From Bacillota bacterium (GTDB lineage: Bacteria > Bacillota > Clostridia > Lachnospirales > Lachnospiraceae), in contig JAEWMB010000042.1 in assembly GCA_023457255.1 (NCBI GenBank), positions 124,001 to 188,000 of the forward strand: 64,000 nucleotides of DNA, given 5' to 3'. The notes below the pieces were generated by a model. It ran no database searches. It saw nothing but the letters and a program-made list of their open reading frames with translations, and had not been told where the DNA came from. A program made the translations under genes and the position numbers. Shown here piece by piece: positions 40,069 through 48,212 of the stretch. Each line of letters opens with the position of its first letter. Position 1 is the first letter of the stretch.

Positions 40069-41586
40069 ATGAATATAAAAGAGTGTAAAATTGAAATAAA
40101 GAATACCATACAGGCATATTTAAAGAAGGATGAGTTCGGAGCATATAGGATACCGGTAAAACATCAACGTCCTATCTTACTTATGGGTCCCCCGGGGATT
40201 GGAAAGACAGCGATAATGGAGCAAATCTCCAGAGAATGTGAGCTTGGTCTGGTATCCTATACCATTACTCATCACACCAGACAAAGTGCAATCGGGCTCC
40301 CCAAAATTGAGCAAAGAAGCTTTCAGGGAATGGAATATTCTGTGACAGAATATACGATGAGTGAAATTATAGCATCTGTATTTGAGAAGATGAAACACAC
40401 AAATTTTAAAGAAGGAATTTTATTTTTGGACGAGATAAACTGTGTTTCAGAAACTCTGGCACCAACGATGTTACAGTTCCTTCAGAATAAGACTTTTGGA
40501 AATCATAGTATTCCGGAAGGCTGGATTGTTGTTGGAGCAGGTAATCCACCGGAATATAACCGTTCCGTTCGTGAATTTGATATTGTAACACTGGATCGGG
40601 TGAAACGAATTGAGCTTAAAGAAGATTATAGTGCATGGAAAGAATATGCTTATATACAAAAGCTTCATGGCTCCATCTTATCTTATTTAGAGATTAAGAA
40701 AAATAATTTCTATGTGATTGAGATGTCAGTGGATGGAAAGCAGTTTGTGACAGCAAGAGGCTGGGAAGATTTATCACAAATTTTATATGCTTATGAGGAA
40801 CTTCACTTGCCTGTAACAGAAGAAGTGGTGAGGGGATATCTTCAACATCCTAAGATTGCAAAAGATTTTGCAAATTATTACGAATTGTATTTAAAATATC
40901 GAAAGGATTATCAAGTACAGGATATCTTAGAGGGCAGAGCGGAAGAACAGTTAAAAAGGCAATTACGAGCTGCTGGTTTTGATGAAAGATTAAGTGTTCT
41001 TTCCTTATTGCTTGATCGGCTTTCCTTTGATTTTTATGAAACATATCAGATGGGTGAATATCTTAAGAGGCTTCATACAATTCTAAAGGATGCAAAGGAG
41101 TACTTTTCAAACATATACCTGGAGCCGGAAGTAATTATGATTGATATGCTTACTCAGAAAGAGAAAGAATTTGAGGATAAGAAATCAGCAGGATTACTTG
41201 ATCGTACACAAAATAAGCTATGGAATCAAATAATCTTAAAGTTGTATTTTTTCAAAGAACAGATACTTTTAAACCGAATCAAAGAGAATGAGCATGCCTT
41301 TTCCTATATCAAAAAGGAATTTGATTCGATGGTACAAGATTATCAAAATAAAATTGCAGAAACCTCCAATTATCTGGAAACTTCCTTTGTTTTTCTGGAG
41401 GATACCTTTGGTGAAAGTCAGGAATTAGTCGTTTTCTTGACGGAGCTTACCGGTAATTTTTATAGTATGCATTTTATCGGAGAACATGGAAGTAAGCATT
41501 ATATAAAGCATAATCAAAGCCTGATGTTTTCTGAAACTAAACAAGAGTTATTAAAAGAAATCGATGAGTTAAAACAGTTGTCTTAG
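40069..41586 (+). CDS. MoxR-type AAA+ ATPase
   Basis: A 505-residue AAA+ protein with Walker A GPPGIGKTAIM (residues 40-50), Walker B ILFLDEINCVS (about 120) and sensor-1 GAGNPPEYN (about 160), typical of the MoxR branch. The C-terminal 250 residues are helical and long for MoxR. It forms an operon with the VWA gene before it (8-base gap); MoxR/VWA pairs assemble or remodel protein complexes. SD AGGAG. A strong terminator lies 217 bases downstream. Confidence 0.9.
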   Translation: MNIKECKIEIKNTIQAYLKKDEFGAYRIPVKHQRPILLMGPPGIGKTAIMEQISRECELGLVSYTITHHTRQSAIGLPKIEQRSFQGMEYSVTEYTMSEIIASVFEKMKHTNFKEGILFLDEINCVSETLAPTMLQFLQNKTFGNHSIPEGWIVVGAGNPPEYNRSVREFDIVTLDRVKRIELKEDYSAWKEYAYIQKLHGSILSYLEIKKNNFYVIEMSVDGKQFVTARGWEDLSQILYAYEELHLPVTEEVVRGYLQHPKIAKDFANYYELYLKYRKDYQVQDILEGRAEEQLKRQLRAAGFDERLSVLSLLLDRLSFDFYETYQMGEYLKRLHTILKDAKEYFSNIYLEPEVIMIDMLTQKEKEFEDKKSAGLLDRTQNKLWNQIILKLYFFKEQILLNRIKENEHAFSYIKKEFDSMVQDYQNKIAETSNYLETSFVFLEDTFGESQELVVFLTELTGNFYSMHFIGEHGSKHYIKHNQSLMFSETKQELLKEIDELKQLS

Positions 41587-41616
41587 TATTTTATAAGAAG
41601 TAGATATACAAGGCCT

Positions 41617-41689
41617 GTAAAGTCAAGCATTAAAATAGCACATAGTTTATACCAATAAGTTGTGCTTGTAAAAGTCAAGCATTAAAATA
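41617..41689. repeat. Two-copy direct repeat
   Basis: AAAGTCAAGCATTAAAATA occurs at 41619-41637 and 41671-41689, 52 bases apart. The two preceding bases are also similar. Only two copies exist and the spacer is not palindromic. Confidence 0.85.
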
Positions 41690-41802
41690 TACCTGTATAC
41701 TTTGGAAAGAAACGGGATAGGGCACAGTTATTTACTTAGAAATCTTGTAGCTGAACTGCGTACACAAAAATAATGTGAAAACAACGCGGTGAAAAATAGA
41801 AA

Positions 41803-41871
41803 GCGGGAATGAATTCATATTTCAAGTTAGCACTAAGCTTGTAAGGAAATATGAATTCATTCCCGCCTTTT
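41803..41871. terminator. 21-bp bidirectional terminator
   Basis: Perfect 21-bp arms 41803-41823/41846-41866, with CTTTTT on the right and AAAAATAGA on the left, so it works for both the plus-strand ATPase and the minus-strand ABC operon. Confidence 0.92.
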
Positions 41872-41931
41872 TGGAAAGAAAAGTTTATGAAGTGTGTTTT
41901 TCTTGCTTAAAATGTTCTTGAAGAGTCTGAT

Positions 41932-43092
41932 TTAACAGGCCTGGGTTTTCCTCTTTGTAATTACTAATGAGACACCAAAGATGGCAATAGCAAAACATAT
42001 TTGAATAAGAATACCATAGATAACATCCTTTAAATCACTTCCAACAAGTTTTGTATTTTTACCTATAATTTCATTTGTCATAACATACCAGTAAGAAGGT
42101 ATAAATTTTGAAAAGTAAAGTACTTGCTTACTCATAACCGAGAGAGGAACAAAAACACCGCCTAAAAAACAGAGACCAAGCGATACCGAAGTACTAAAAA
42201 CCGAGACTGCTTCCTCAGAATTGCTAAATATACCTACGAGATAAGATATGCTAAAACTAACAATTAGAAAGGTGAAACTGTTCAGCAGATAATATCCATA
42301 TACTCCGGAGTGTATCATATCAGTTCCATATATAATAAAAGGAAAAATCATAAGTATAATCCAAATGACAAATGCTACGAGGATATTAGCAAAAGATAAT
42401 TCAAAATTACGCTTTTTTAACGAGAAGGCAGCACAAACCGTTCTGTTTTTTAAATCCTTTTCATTAAAGATAATGAGTATTAAGCTAATGCAGGATATCA
42501 AGATTGCAACCATAGGATAGGGCAGGTATTGAAAATAATAATTATAGTTTGGTGCCTGCTCTAAACTATTGCTATCAAGTTGAATGTTAACGGATGCGTT
42601 GACCTGCATAATTTCTTTCGTTTTTGTCATTGCTTTTGATGGTTCATACCCAAGGGCAAGATAAGTTTTTAAAAACCGCATAACTTGGTCGAATTGTATA
42701 CTGGATAATGCTGTAACTCCAGCATCGGGTGCTTCTAAAGTTTCCAGTGGAATTTCTTTTCCGGCAAGAAGACCTTCTTCAAAACCGGCTGGGATAATAA
42801 GAATTTCATGAACATTATTAAAGTAGAGTTCATCTTGAAAAACAGCCGTATCATCCTCTAATTCGGTCAATTGATGAAGTTCAGCGATATAGTCTTTTAG
42901 TTCTTCACTGGTGGCTGAATGATCACGGTCGATAACCGCAAGTTTTAGTTTTATGTCTTTAAAGTTAATCTGCTCTTCCGGAGAACCACTTCGCACAGCA
43001 ATAGAGGCAATACCCAAAAAGATAACCAGATTAATGACAATACTCCATTTATTCTTTTGTAATAATTTAAAAAATGTTCTAAATACTATCAT
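41932..43092 (-). CDS. ABC-2 type transporter permease
   Basis: A 386-residue membrane protein with one N-terminal helix (about 18-36), a long extracytoplasmic domain (about 40-185) and five C-terminal helices (about 190-380), the ABC-2/YhgE-like layout of drug, lantibiotic or polymer exporters. It is the third gene of a minus-strand operon, overlapping the preceding permease by 14 bases with its own SD (AGGAGGG). The two permeases should form a heterodimer with the ATPase encoded upstream. Confidence 0.9.
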   Translation of the reverse strand: MIVFRTFFKLLQKNKWSIVINLVIFLGIASIAVRSGSPEEQINFKDIKLKLAVIDRDHSATSEELKDYIAELHQLTELEDDTAVFQDELYFNNVHEILIIPAGFEEGLLAGKEIPLETLEAPDAGVTALSSIQFDQVMRFLKTYLALGYEPSKAMTKTKEIMQVNASVNIQLDSNSLEQAPNYNYYFQYLPYPMVAILISCISLILIIFNEKDLKNRTVCAAFSLKKRNFELSFANILVAFVIWIILMIFPFIIYGTDMIHSGVYGYYLLNSFTFLIVSFSISYLVGIFSNSEEAVSVFSTSVSLGLCFLGGVFVPLSVMSKQVLYFSKFIPSYWYVMTNEIIGKNTKLVGSDLKDVIYGILIQICFAIAIFGVSLVITKRKTQAC

Positions 43093-44221
43093 ATCGTTCC
43101 CTCCTGAGTATCAAAAAGCTTCCGAAGATAAAGACTGCTGCAATAACGAATAGTGATATTAAGTCACTTATAAATCTGGAATAATCACTAAATACAGTAA
43201 GGCTATAGAAGGCGTCTGTTATCAATGCGGCAGGATTGATTCGATTTAATATCGGAACATTTGCTTCTACAATGTATTTAATTTTATCAACCATTAAACC
43301 GCTCAAGAAACTAAATACTAAGCTGACACCGGTAACAATAGAGATACGAAGTGCCTCATGGCCTTTGCTGATGGATCCAATAAATTGGCCATAAGCAATT
43401 CCAATCACGCTGCCTAGGAATACCGTAAGTAAAAAGAGCAGTGGCTGATCACCAATTGGTATGCCTAGAGCAAATCTTAGGTAGAGCCATACAACCGTGA
43501 GTTCAAGAAAATGAATGGTGATTGCGGCGGAGGAGTCGGCAAGGATTAAAATTAACTTATTGGTCGGTGTAATACATCTTCTTGCAGCTACTGCAGTTTG
43601 ATTACCCTGAATATCCATACTATTGCTAAGTCCCAAATAACTTCCAAACATACAGGCCATTGCGATTAGGGAATAAAAATACTGGATAAGGCCATTGGTG
43701 TTCTTTCCGTTTAGTGAAACTTTTACAATATTTTGTGCTTCCGATTGCAGCAAGGAGATTGCTCCCGGAAGATCCTCAGGATTGTTTTTTGCTATATCTT
43801 CGATTGCTTTACTCATTCGGCTGTATTGGTCTAGAAACTGTTTTAATATATTTGTCTGTAAGCTGCTGTCTGAAACATAGAGCTCTACGGTATCCGACAA
43901 AGTTATAATCCCATTCACAACTGCTTCACTAAGCATTTGGTCTGCTTCTTCTCTGTTTGTCTTCGTTATTTTAAACATTGGTGTTTTATTGCTATAGGTG
44001 ATAGAGGAAAGAGTAGAAACAAGTGTTTGATTTTCTGCGGATTCTTCCGGAATTACGAGAGCTACTGGGATACTATCCATTACACCGAGATTTAACATAG
44101 CCTCTCCAAAGGCGGCACGGAACAGTGTGCCTAAAATAAGAGGAAAGAAAAATGCCCAGAATAGAATGGTAGGAGTCTTTAAAAAGTATTTGATACGATA
44201 TTTGTACTGATGAAAAAACAT
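43079..44221 (-). CDS. ABC-2 type transporter permease
   Basis: A 380-residue permease with the same layout as the next gene product: N-terminal helix (about 12-35), long extracytoplasmic loop (about 40-180) and five C-terminal helices. ATG 44221 is used, with GGAG 6 bases upstream; the longer ORF begins with TTG at 44233 without an SD. It sits between the ATPase and the second permease. Substrate unknown. Confidence 0.9.
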   Translation of the reverse strand: MFFHQYKYRIKYFLKTPTILFWAFFFPLILGTLFRAAFGEAMLNLGVMDSIPVALVIPEESAENQTLVSTLSSITYSNKTPMFKITKTNREEADQMLSEAVVNGIITLSDTVELYVSDSSLQTNILKQFLDQYSRMSKAIEDIAKNNPEDLPGAISLLQSEAQNIVKVSLNGKNTNGLIQYFYSLIAMACMFGSYLGLSNSMDIQGNQTAVAARRCITPTNKLILILADSSAAITIHFLELTVVWLYLRFALGIPIGDQPLLFLLTVFLGSVIGIAYGQFIGSISKGHEALRISIVTGVSLVFSFLSGLMVDKIKYIVEANVPILNRINPAALITDAFYSLTVFSDYSRFISDLISLFVIAAVFIFGSFLILRRERYDSI

Positions 44222-44306
44222 AATAATCTCCAATCTGCCGCCGCCCTGTGAATTTGGGTGACAGCCTAAATTTACCGTAAAAAATTTTTGTCTTCCTGCT
44301 GCATCT

Positions 44307-45239
44307 TTAATCTCTAAGCTCTTTACCGGTTATTTCAAGGAAAACGTCATTCAGGGTTGGCAGTTCCGTATAGACACGACCAAATGCTACTTCACTTGAC
44401 TGCAGGTAGTTCAGCACTCGAATTAAGTTATGCTTTCCGCCGGTGCAGCTAATAAGGAGCCGCTGATTATCATAATCAACTTTATAGACATGAGGAAGCT
44501 CTTTGATGTTCTCAAGATGTTTTTCTTCTAAGTCTAATACCTCGATGCAGATGGTCTCACCCGTCTTTATCATTGCTTTTAATTGTTCTTTTGTTCCTAT
44601 TGCTATTGTTTTTCCTTTATCAATAATAGCTACGCGGCTGCAAATTTGCTCCACTTCCTCCATATAATGGGTGGTATAAATAATGGTTGCACCCTTCTTA
44701 TTTAATTCAATGATTCCTTCTAATATACGATTTCTACTCTGCGGGTCTACTGCTACTGTGGGTTCATCCAGAATAATTAACTCTGGCTTATGGGCTATGC
44801 CGCAGGCAATATTTAATCGACGCAGCAAACCACCGGATAATTTCTTTGGATAGAATTTCGTAAAATCCTCTAGTCCAACAAATTCAATGGCTTCCATGAC
44901 AAGCTTTTTTCTTTCGCCTTTCTCTTTTACATATAAACCACAAAAATAATCGATATTATCATAAACAGTTAACTCATTAAAAACAGCCACATTTTGAAGA
45001 ACAACTCCTATTTTACGTTTCAAATCATAGCTATCCGGTCTCATAGGCTTACCAAAAACCTCAATATTCCCTTTATCAAAGTTTAGCAACGCTAAGATGC
45101 ATCCGATGGCAGTTGATTTACCAGAACCATTCGGGCCTAATAGTCCAAAAATTTCGCCTTTCTCTATACTTAGATTCAAATGGTCAAGAGCTAGCAGGTC
45201 TTTATATCTTTTTACTAGATTTTCAACTTTAACGATCAT
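44307..45239 (-). CDS. ABC transporter ATP-binding protein (drug-exporter type)
   Basis: A 310-residue ATPase with Walker A GPNGSGKST (about 34-42), signature LSGGLLRRLNIACGIA (about 134; the Gly-Gly-Leu-Leu form of drug exporters), Walker B LIILDEPTVAVDP and a C-terminal 80-residue regulatory part typical of the DrrA/CcmA group. First gene of the minus-strand exporter operon. SD TGGAGGG. A promoter lies at 45289-45317. The divergent LysR gene is 420 bases away. Confidence 0.93.
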   Translation of the reverse strand: MIVKVENLVKRYKDLLALDHLNLSIEKGEIFGLLGPNGSGKSTAIGCILALLNFDKGNIEVFGKPMRPDSYDLKRKIGVVLQNVAVFNELTVYDNIDYFCGLYVKEKGERKKLVMEAIEFVGLEDFTKFYPKKLSGGLLRRLNIACGIAHKPELIILDEPTVAVDPQSRNRILEGIIELNKKGATIIYTTHYMEEVEQICSRVAIIDKGKTIAIGTKEQLKAMIKTGETICIEVLDLEEKHLENIKELPHVYKVDYDNQRLLISCTGGKHNLIRVLNYLQSSEVAFGRVYTELPTLNDVFLEITGKELRD

Positions 45240-45660
45240 ATAACACCCTCCAAATCAATTTTATTTATGAGATAATTATAAAAATAGTCCTATACTTTTG
45301 GTAGTGTTTTCCGTCAAGTATTGATATGACATTTATCACATTTTATAATTAAAAAACAGGTCATTTTGATTTAGAATAATACTTAATAAAATTGCTGCTT
45401 TTACTTAGAATATAAAGAAAAAGCATACGTATGCATGTGGTACAGAAATGGGAGAATAGGGGCAAATTTAAATTATTCTAAAAATAGGTGCAGAAATTAG
45501 AATTATACGTTAACATATGATATGCCATATATAAAAACATAGTATGCCGATTAAGCTGCGGTGAAATTTTAGCGGTATATGGAATAAAAAATACAAATGA
45601 TAGGCGGCTAAGTCTAAAAGCAGTGAAAAAGATAAAATTAGAAACTTATTAGGAGGATAT
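45240..45660. other. Divergent control region of the ABC-2 exporter and LysR gene
   Basis: 420 AT-rich bases. It includes the exporter promoter (45289-45317, minus), a perfect 12-bp palindrome GCATACGTATGC (45423-45434), and a second imperfect ATATG/CATAT region near 45512-45535 close to the LysR start. Confidence 0.55.
45289..45317 (-). promoter_or_regulatory. Promoter of the ABC-2 exporter operon
   Basis: Read on the minus strand: TTGACG (45317-45312), a 17-base spacer and TATAGG (45294-45289). Start of transcription near 45282 gives a leader of about 40 bases. Confidence 0.55.
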
Positions 45661-46566
45661 ATGACACTACAGCAATTAAGATATGTAATCATGATAGCGG
45701 ACTGCGGTTCCATGAATGAGGCGGCAAAACAGCTTTTTATCTCACAACCTAGCCTTTCAGGAACGATTAAGGAACTGGAATTAGAAATAGGCTTTGATAT
45801 CTTTCTTCGTTCGAATCGGGGAATCGTAATAACTCCGGAAGGGGAAGAATTTTTGTCTTATGCAAAACAAGTATCTGAGCAGTATCGGTTATTGGAGGAT
45901 AAGTACATTGAAAAAAAATCAAAGAAGAAATTCAGTGTATCCATGCAGCACTATACTTTTGCAGTAAAAGCCTTTGTTGAGATGGTAAAAAAGGTTGGAA
46001 TGGAGCAGTATGAATTTGCAGTACACGAAACTAAGACTTCTGAGGTAATCGAAAATGTAAAGAATTTTAAAAGTGAGCTAGGTGTATTATATCTCAATGA
46101 TTTTAATGAACAGGTTATGACAAAGGTTCTCAGAGAAAATAGTTTAGAGTTTGTGGAATTGTTCCAATGTGATACCTATGTGTATTTATGGTCAGGACAT
46201 CCGTTAGCGAATAAGGAGGTAATTTCCATAAAGGAGTTAGAAGAGTATCCATGCCTGGCTTTTGATCAAGGGAAAAACAATTCGTTCTACTTGGCAGAAG
46301 AGGTTAAGAGCACGTATGATTATAAGCGTATCATTAAAGCAAATGATAGAGCTACAATACTAAATCTTATGGTTGGTCTTCATGGGTATACGTTATGCTC
46401 CGGGATTATTTGTCAGGAATTAAATGGAGATGACTATAAGACAGTGCCTTTGGCTGAAAGTGAAACGATGAGAATAGGATATATTAAGCGAAAAGGTTCG
46501 ATTATCAGTAATAATGGCGAATTATATATTCAGGAATTAATTAATTACCGAGATAAGGTGCTATAG
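45661..46566 (+). CDS. LysR-family transcriptional regulator
   Basis: A 301-residue LysR protein. The N-terminal winged helix is clear (MTLQQLRYVIMIADCGSMNE, then AAKQLFISQPSLSGTIKELE, then FLRSNRGIVITPEGEEFL) and the C-terminal periplasmic-binding-like sensor domain spans about 90-295. The sequence resembles the CysB/CysR or YtlI-type group only in general; no effector is assigned. SD AGGAGGA. It is upstream of the methionine-type transporter operon and divergent from the ABC-2 exporter, so either could be its target. Confidence 0.92.
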   Translation: MTLQQLRYVIMIADCGSMNEAAKQLFISQPSLSGTIKELELEIGFDIFLRSNRGIVITPEGEEFLSYAKQVSEQYRLLEDKYIEKKSKKKFSVSMQHYTFAVKAFVEMVKKVGMEQYEFAVHETKTSEVIENVKNFKSELGVLYLNDFNEQVMTKVLRENSLEFVELFQCDTYVYLWSGHPLANKEVISIKELEEYPCLAFDQGKNNSFYLAEEVKSTYDYKRIIKANDRATILNLMVGLHGYTLCSGIICQELNGDDYKTVPLAESETMRIGYIKRKGSIISNNGELYIQELINYRDKVL

Positions 46567-46789
46567 GTTTAACTTATAACAGATTATTAGATTTGAGTAT
46601 TAACACTTTCTTTTTTTGACTGATATAATAACTAACATAAGAAATGAAGGCAAGAAACATACGAGGTAAAATCTGATACGGAAGAGTAAAGTTCCTAAGG
46701 CACAGATAAGCAGGAATCATTTAGTAAGTGTCTAAAGTTTGAAAAGAATACAAAATGAAAATTAGTGCTTAATTATAAAAGTAAAAAAC

Positions 46790-46846
46790 AGGATAAGATA
46801 TAAAAAACATGATGAGATATAAAAAGTATCATGAGATATAAAAAAC
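46790..46846 (+). repeat. Three tandem 19-base repeats before the leader peptide
   Basis: Units at 46790-46808, 46809-46827 and 46828-46846 share GATGAGATATAAAAAR-type sequence with 1-4 differences each. Each includes a TATAAA stretch. They end about 5 bases before the SD of the leader peptide and may bind a regulator or form promoter-like boxes. Confidence 0.85.
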
Positions 46847-46863
46847 GGGAAGGGAGAAATACA

Positions 46864-46974
46864 ATGCGTACTGTAAATACAATTAATACCATGACTATGA
46901 TGATGTGCTGCAAGGATGGATGTATGTGTAAAGGCATGCCTGATACGGTGCGCTCAAAATCCGGTTTTTTGTAA
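46864..46974 (+). CDS. Met/Cys-rich leader peptide of the metNI operon
   Basis: A 36-codon ORF with a strong SD (GGAAGGGAG) ending 6 bases before ATG. The peptide starts MRTVNTINTMTMMMCCKDGC and continues MCKGMPDTVRSKSGFL; within residues 10-25 there are six Met and four Cys codons in 16. An intrinsic terminator follows 37 bases after its stop, and the methionine-type ABC transporter operon after that. This is the layout of ribosome-mediated attenuation, in which scarce charged Met- or Cys-tRNA stalls the ribosome. An alternative is a small metal-binding peptide. No SAM riboswitch or T-box sequence was seen in the leader. Confidence 0.7.
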   Translation: MRTVNTINTMTMMMCCKDGCMCKGMPDTVRSKSGFL

Positions 46975-47010
46975 GATTAGTGTAAGCTAAATCTGATATA
47001 AGAACAAGGA

Positions 47011-47047
47011 AAACAGGGTGCATGAGATGAGGCACCCTGTTTTTTTT
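47011..47047 (+). terminator. Attenuator terminator before metN
   Basis: Perfect 11-bp arms (47011-47021/47032-47042, counting the A-T end pair) with a 10-base loop, running into seven T residues (47041-47047). It lies between the leader peptide and metN, so read-through must be controlled. Confidence 0.9.
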
Positions 47048-47092
47048 GATGCGTCATATATGGCGCGTAGCTAGAAGTGAAGCAAGTTGTGT

Positions 47093-47162
47093 CTGTGCTG
47101 CAAAGCGAAGAAGTTTGCATACACAATACTTAGAATGCGCCAAAAGCAGCGCAGAAATGAGG
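47093..47162 (+). promoter_or_regulatory. Three-way-junction leader before metN
   Basis: Outer 9-bp stem 47093-47101/47146-47154 (one G-T wobble). Inside are a CAAA/TTTG hairpin (47101-47104/47114-47117) and a GCAT/ATGC hairpin. The stem ends at GAAATGAGG (47154-47162), the SD for ATG 47169. Confidence 0.6.
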
Positions 47163-47168
47163 AAATAA

Positions 47169-48212
47169 ATGATTCGATTTGAAAATCTTAGTAAGACGTT
47201 TGCTTCCGGTGATAGGACTGTGGATGCGGTAAAGAATGTTAATTTAACCGTGGAGAAGGGTAAGATTTACGGCATCATTGGTTTTTCCGGGGCGGGAAAG
47301 TCAACCCTTGTACGGTGCATTAATTTATTAGAAAGGCCAACACAGGGAAAAGTTTATATCGGTGATGTTGAACTCACCGCACGAAAAGGAAAAGAACTTA
47401 GAAAGCAACGAAGAAAGATAGGAATGATATTTCAGCACTTTAATTTATTTGCGTCCAGAACGGTATTTCAGAATGTTGCGTACTCACTAAAGTACCAAGG
47501 CTTATCCAAAAAACAAATTAGAGAGAAAGTCAACGAGCTGTTAAAGCTGGTTGGGCTGGAAGAAAAGGCAAAGGAATATCCCTCCAAACTTTCCGGAGGA
47601 CAAAAACAGAGGGTGGCAATCGCAAGAGCACTGGCAAATGACCCGGATATTCTGCTTAGTGATGAATCAACCAGCGCGCTAGACCCGCAAACTACAGTTT
47701 CCATATTAAAACTGTTGAAGGAAGTAAATCAAAAGCTAGGCATCACAATCGTTATGATTACCCATGAGATGCAGGTGGTGAAAGAAATTTGTGATAGGGT
47801 TGCGGTAATGGAACAAGGCGAAGTAGTAGAAGAAGGGGATGTATTTGAGATATTTGCCAATCCGCAGCAGAGGATAACAAGGGATTTCGTCGATAGTACT
47901 TCAAATCTTTCAAAAATCTATCATTACCTAGATGAGAAAGCAAAGATTACAACACTGAAACAAGGGGAGTGTATTTTACGATTTAAGTACCTGGAGAGAA
48001 GCACCTCGGAAGCTCTGGTATCACAGTTATCCAGAGAGTTTGCATTGAACATTAATATTATTTTTGGAAACATTGAACTTATTGGTGAAAATCCAATCGG
48101 CGGATTGGTTTCTATCGTAAGTGGCAGGAGGGAAGATATTGACGGTGCAATAAAGTATTTGCAAGAAAAAAATGTTGGAGTGGAGGTGATACTTGATGCA
48201 AGAGCTTCTTAA
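47169..48212 (+). CDS. metN: Methionine-type ABC transporter ATP-binding protein
   Basis: A 347-residue ATPase of the MetNIQ family, which imports D/L-methionine and related amino acids. Walker A is GFSGAGKST (about 38-46), signature LSGGQKQRVAIARAL (about 139), Walker B LLSDESTSALDP (Ser in place of the usual Ala). The C-terminal NIL domain (about 265-345) that senses substrate and causes trans-inhibition is present. Paired with MetI and MetQ below. First gene of a five-gene operon. SD GAAATGAGG inside a structured leader. Confidence 0.94.
   Translation: MIRFENLSKTFASGDRTVDAVKNVNLTVEKGKIYGIIGFSGAGKSTLVRCINLLERPTQGKVYIGDVELTARKGKELRKQRRKIGMIFQHFNLFASRTVFQNVAYSLKYQGLSKKQIREKVNELLKLVGLEEKAKEYPSKLSGGQKQRVAIARALANDPDILLSDESTSALDPQTTVSILKLLKEVNQKLGITIVMITHEMQVVKEICDRVAVMEQGEVVEEGDVFEIFANPQQRITRDFVDSTSNLSKIYHYLDEKAKITTLKQGECILRFKYLERSTSEALVSQLSREFALNINIIFGNIELIGENPIGGLVSIVSGRREDIDGAIKYLQEKNVGVEVILDARAS

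Larger units (their letters stand above)
41587..41931. other. Convergent spacer with a 19-base direct repeat and a 21-bp terminator
   Basis: About 345 bases with no gene. It holds two copies of a direct repeat (41617-41637 and 41669-41689) and the bidirectional terminator at 41803-41871. Confidence 0.6.

Noticed and set aside
41617..41689. CRISPR array
   Set aside because: Only two repeat copies with one spacer, no dyad symmetry in the repeat and no cas genes nearby. The 46790-46846 and 52180-52233 repeats are head-to-tail without spacers.
46567..47168. SAM riboswitch or T-box upstream of metN
   Set aside because: I looked for the S-box core and the T-box TGGNACCGCG motif and saw neither; the terminator is preceded by a coding leader instead.
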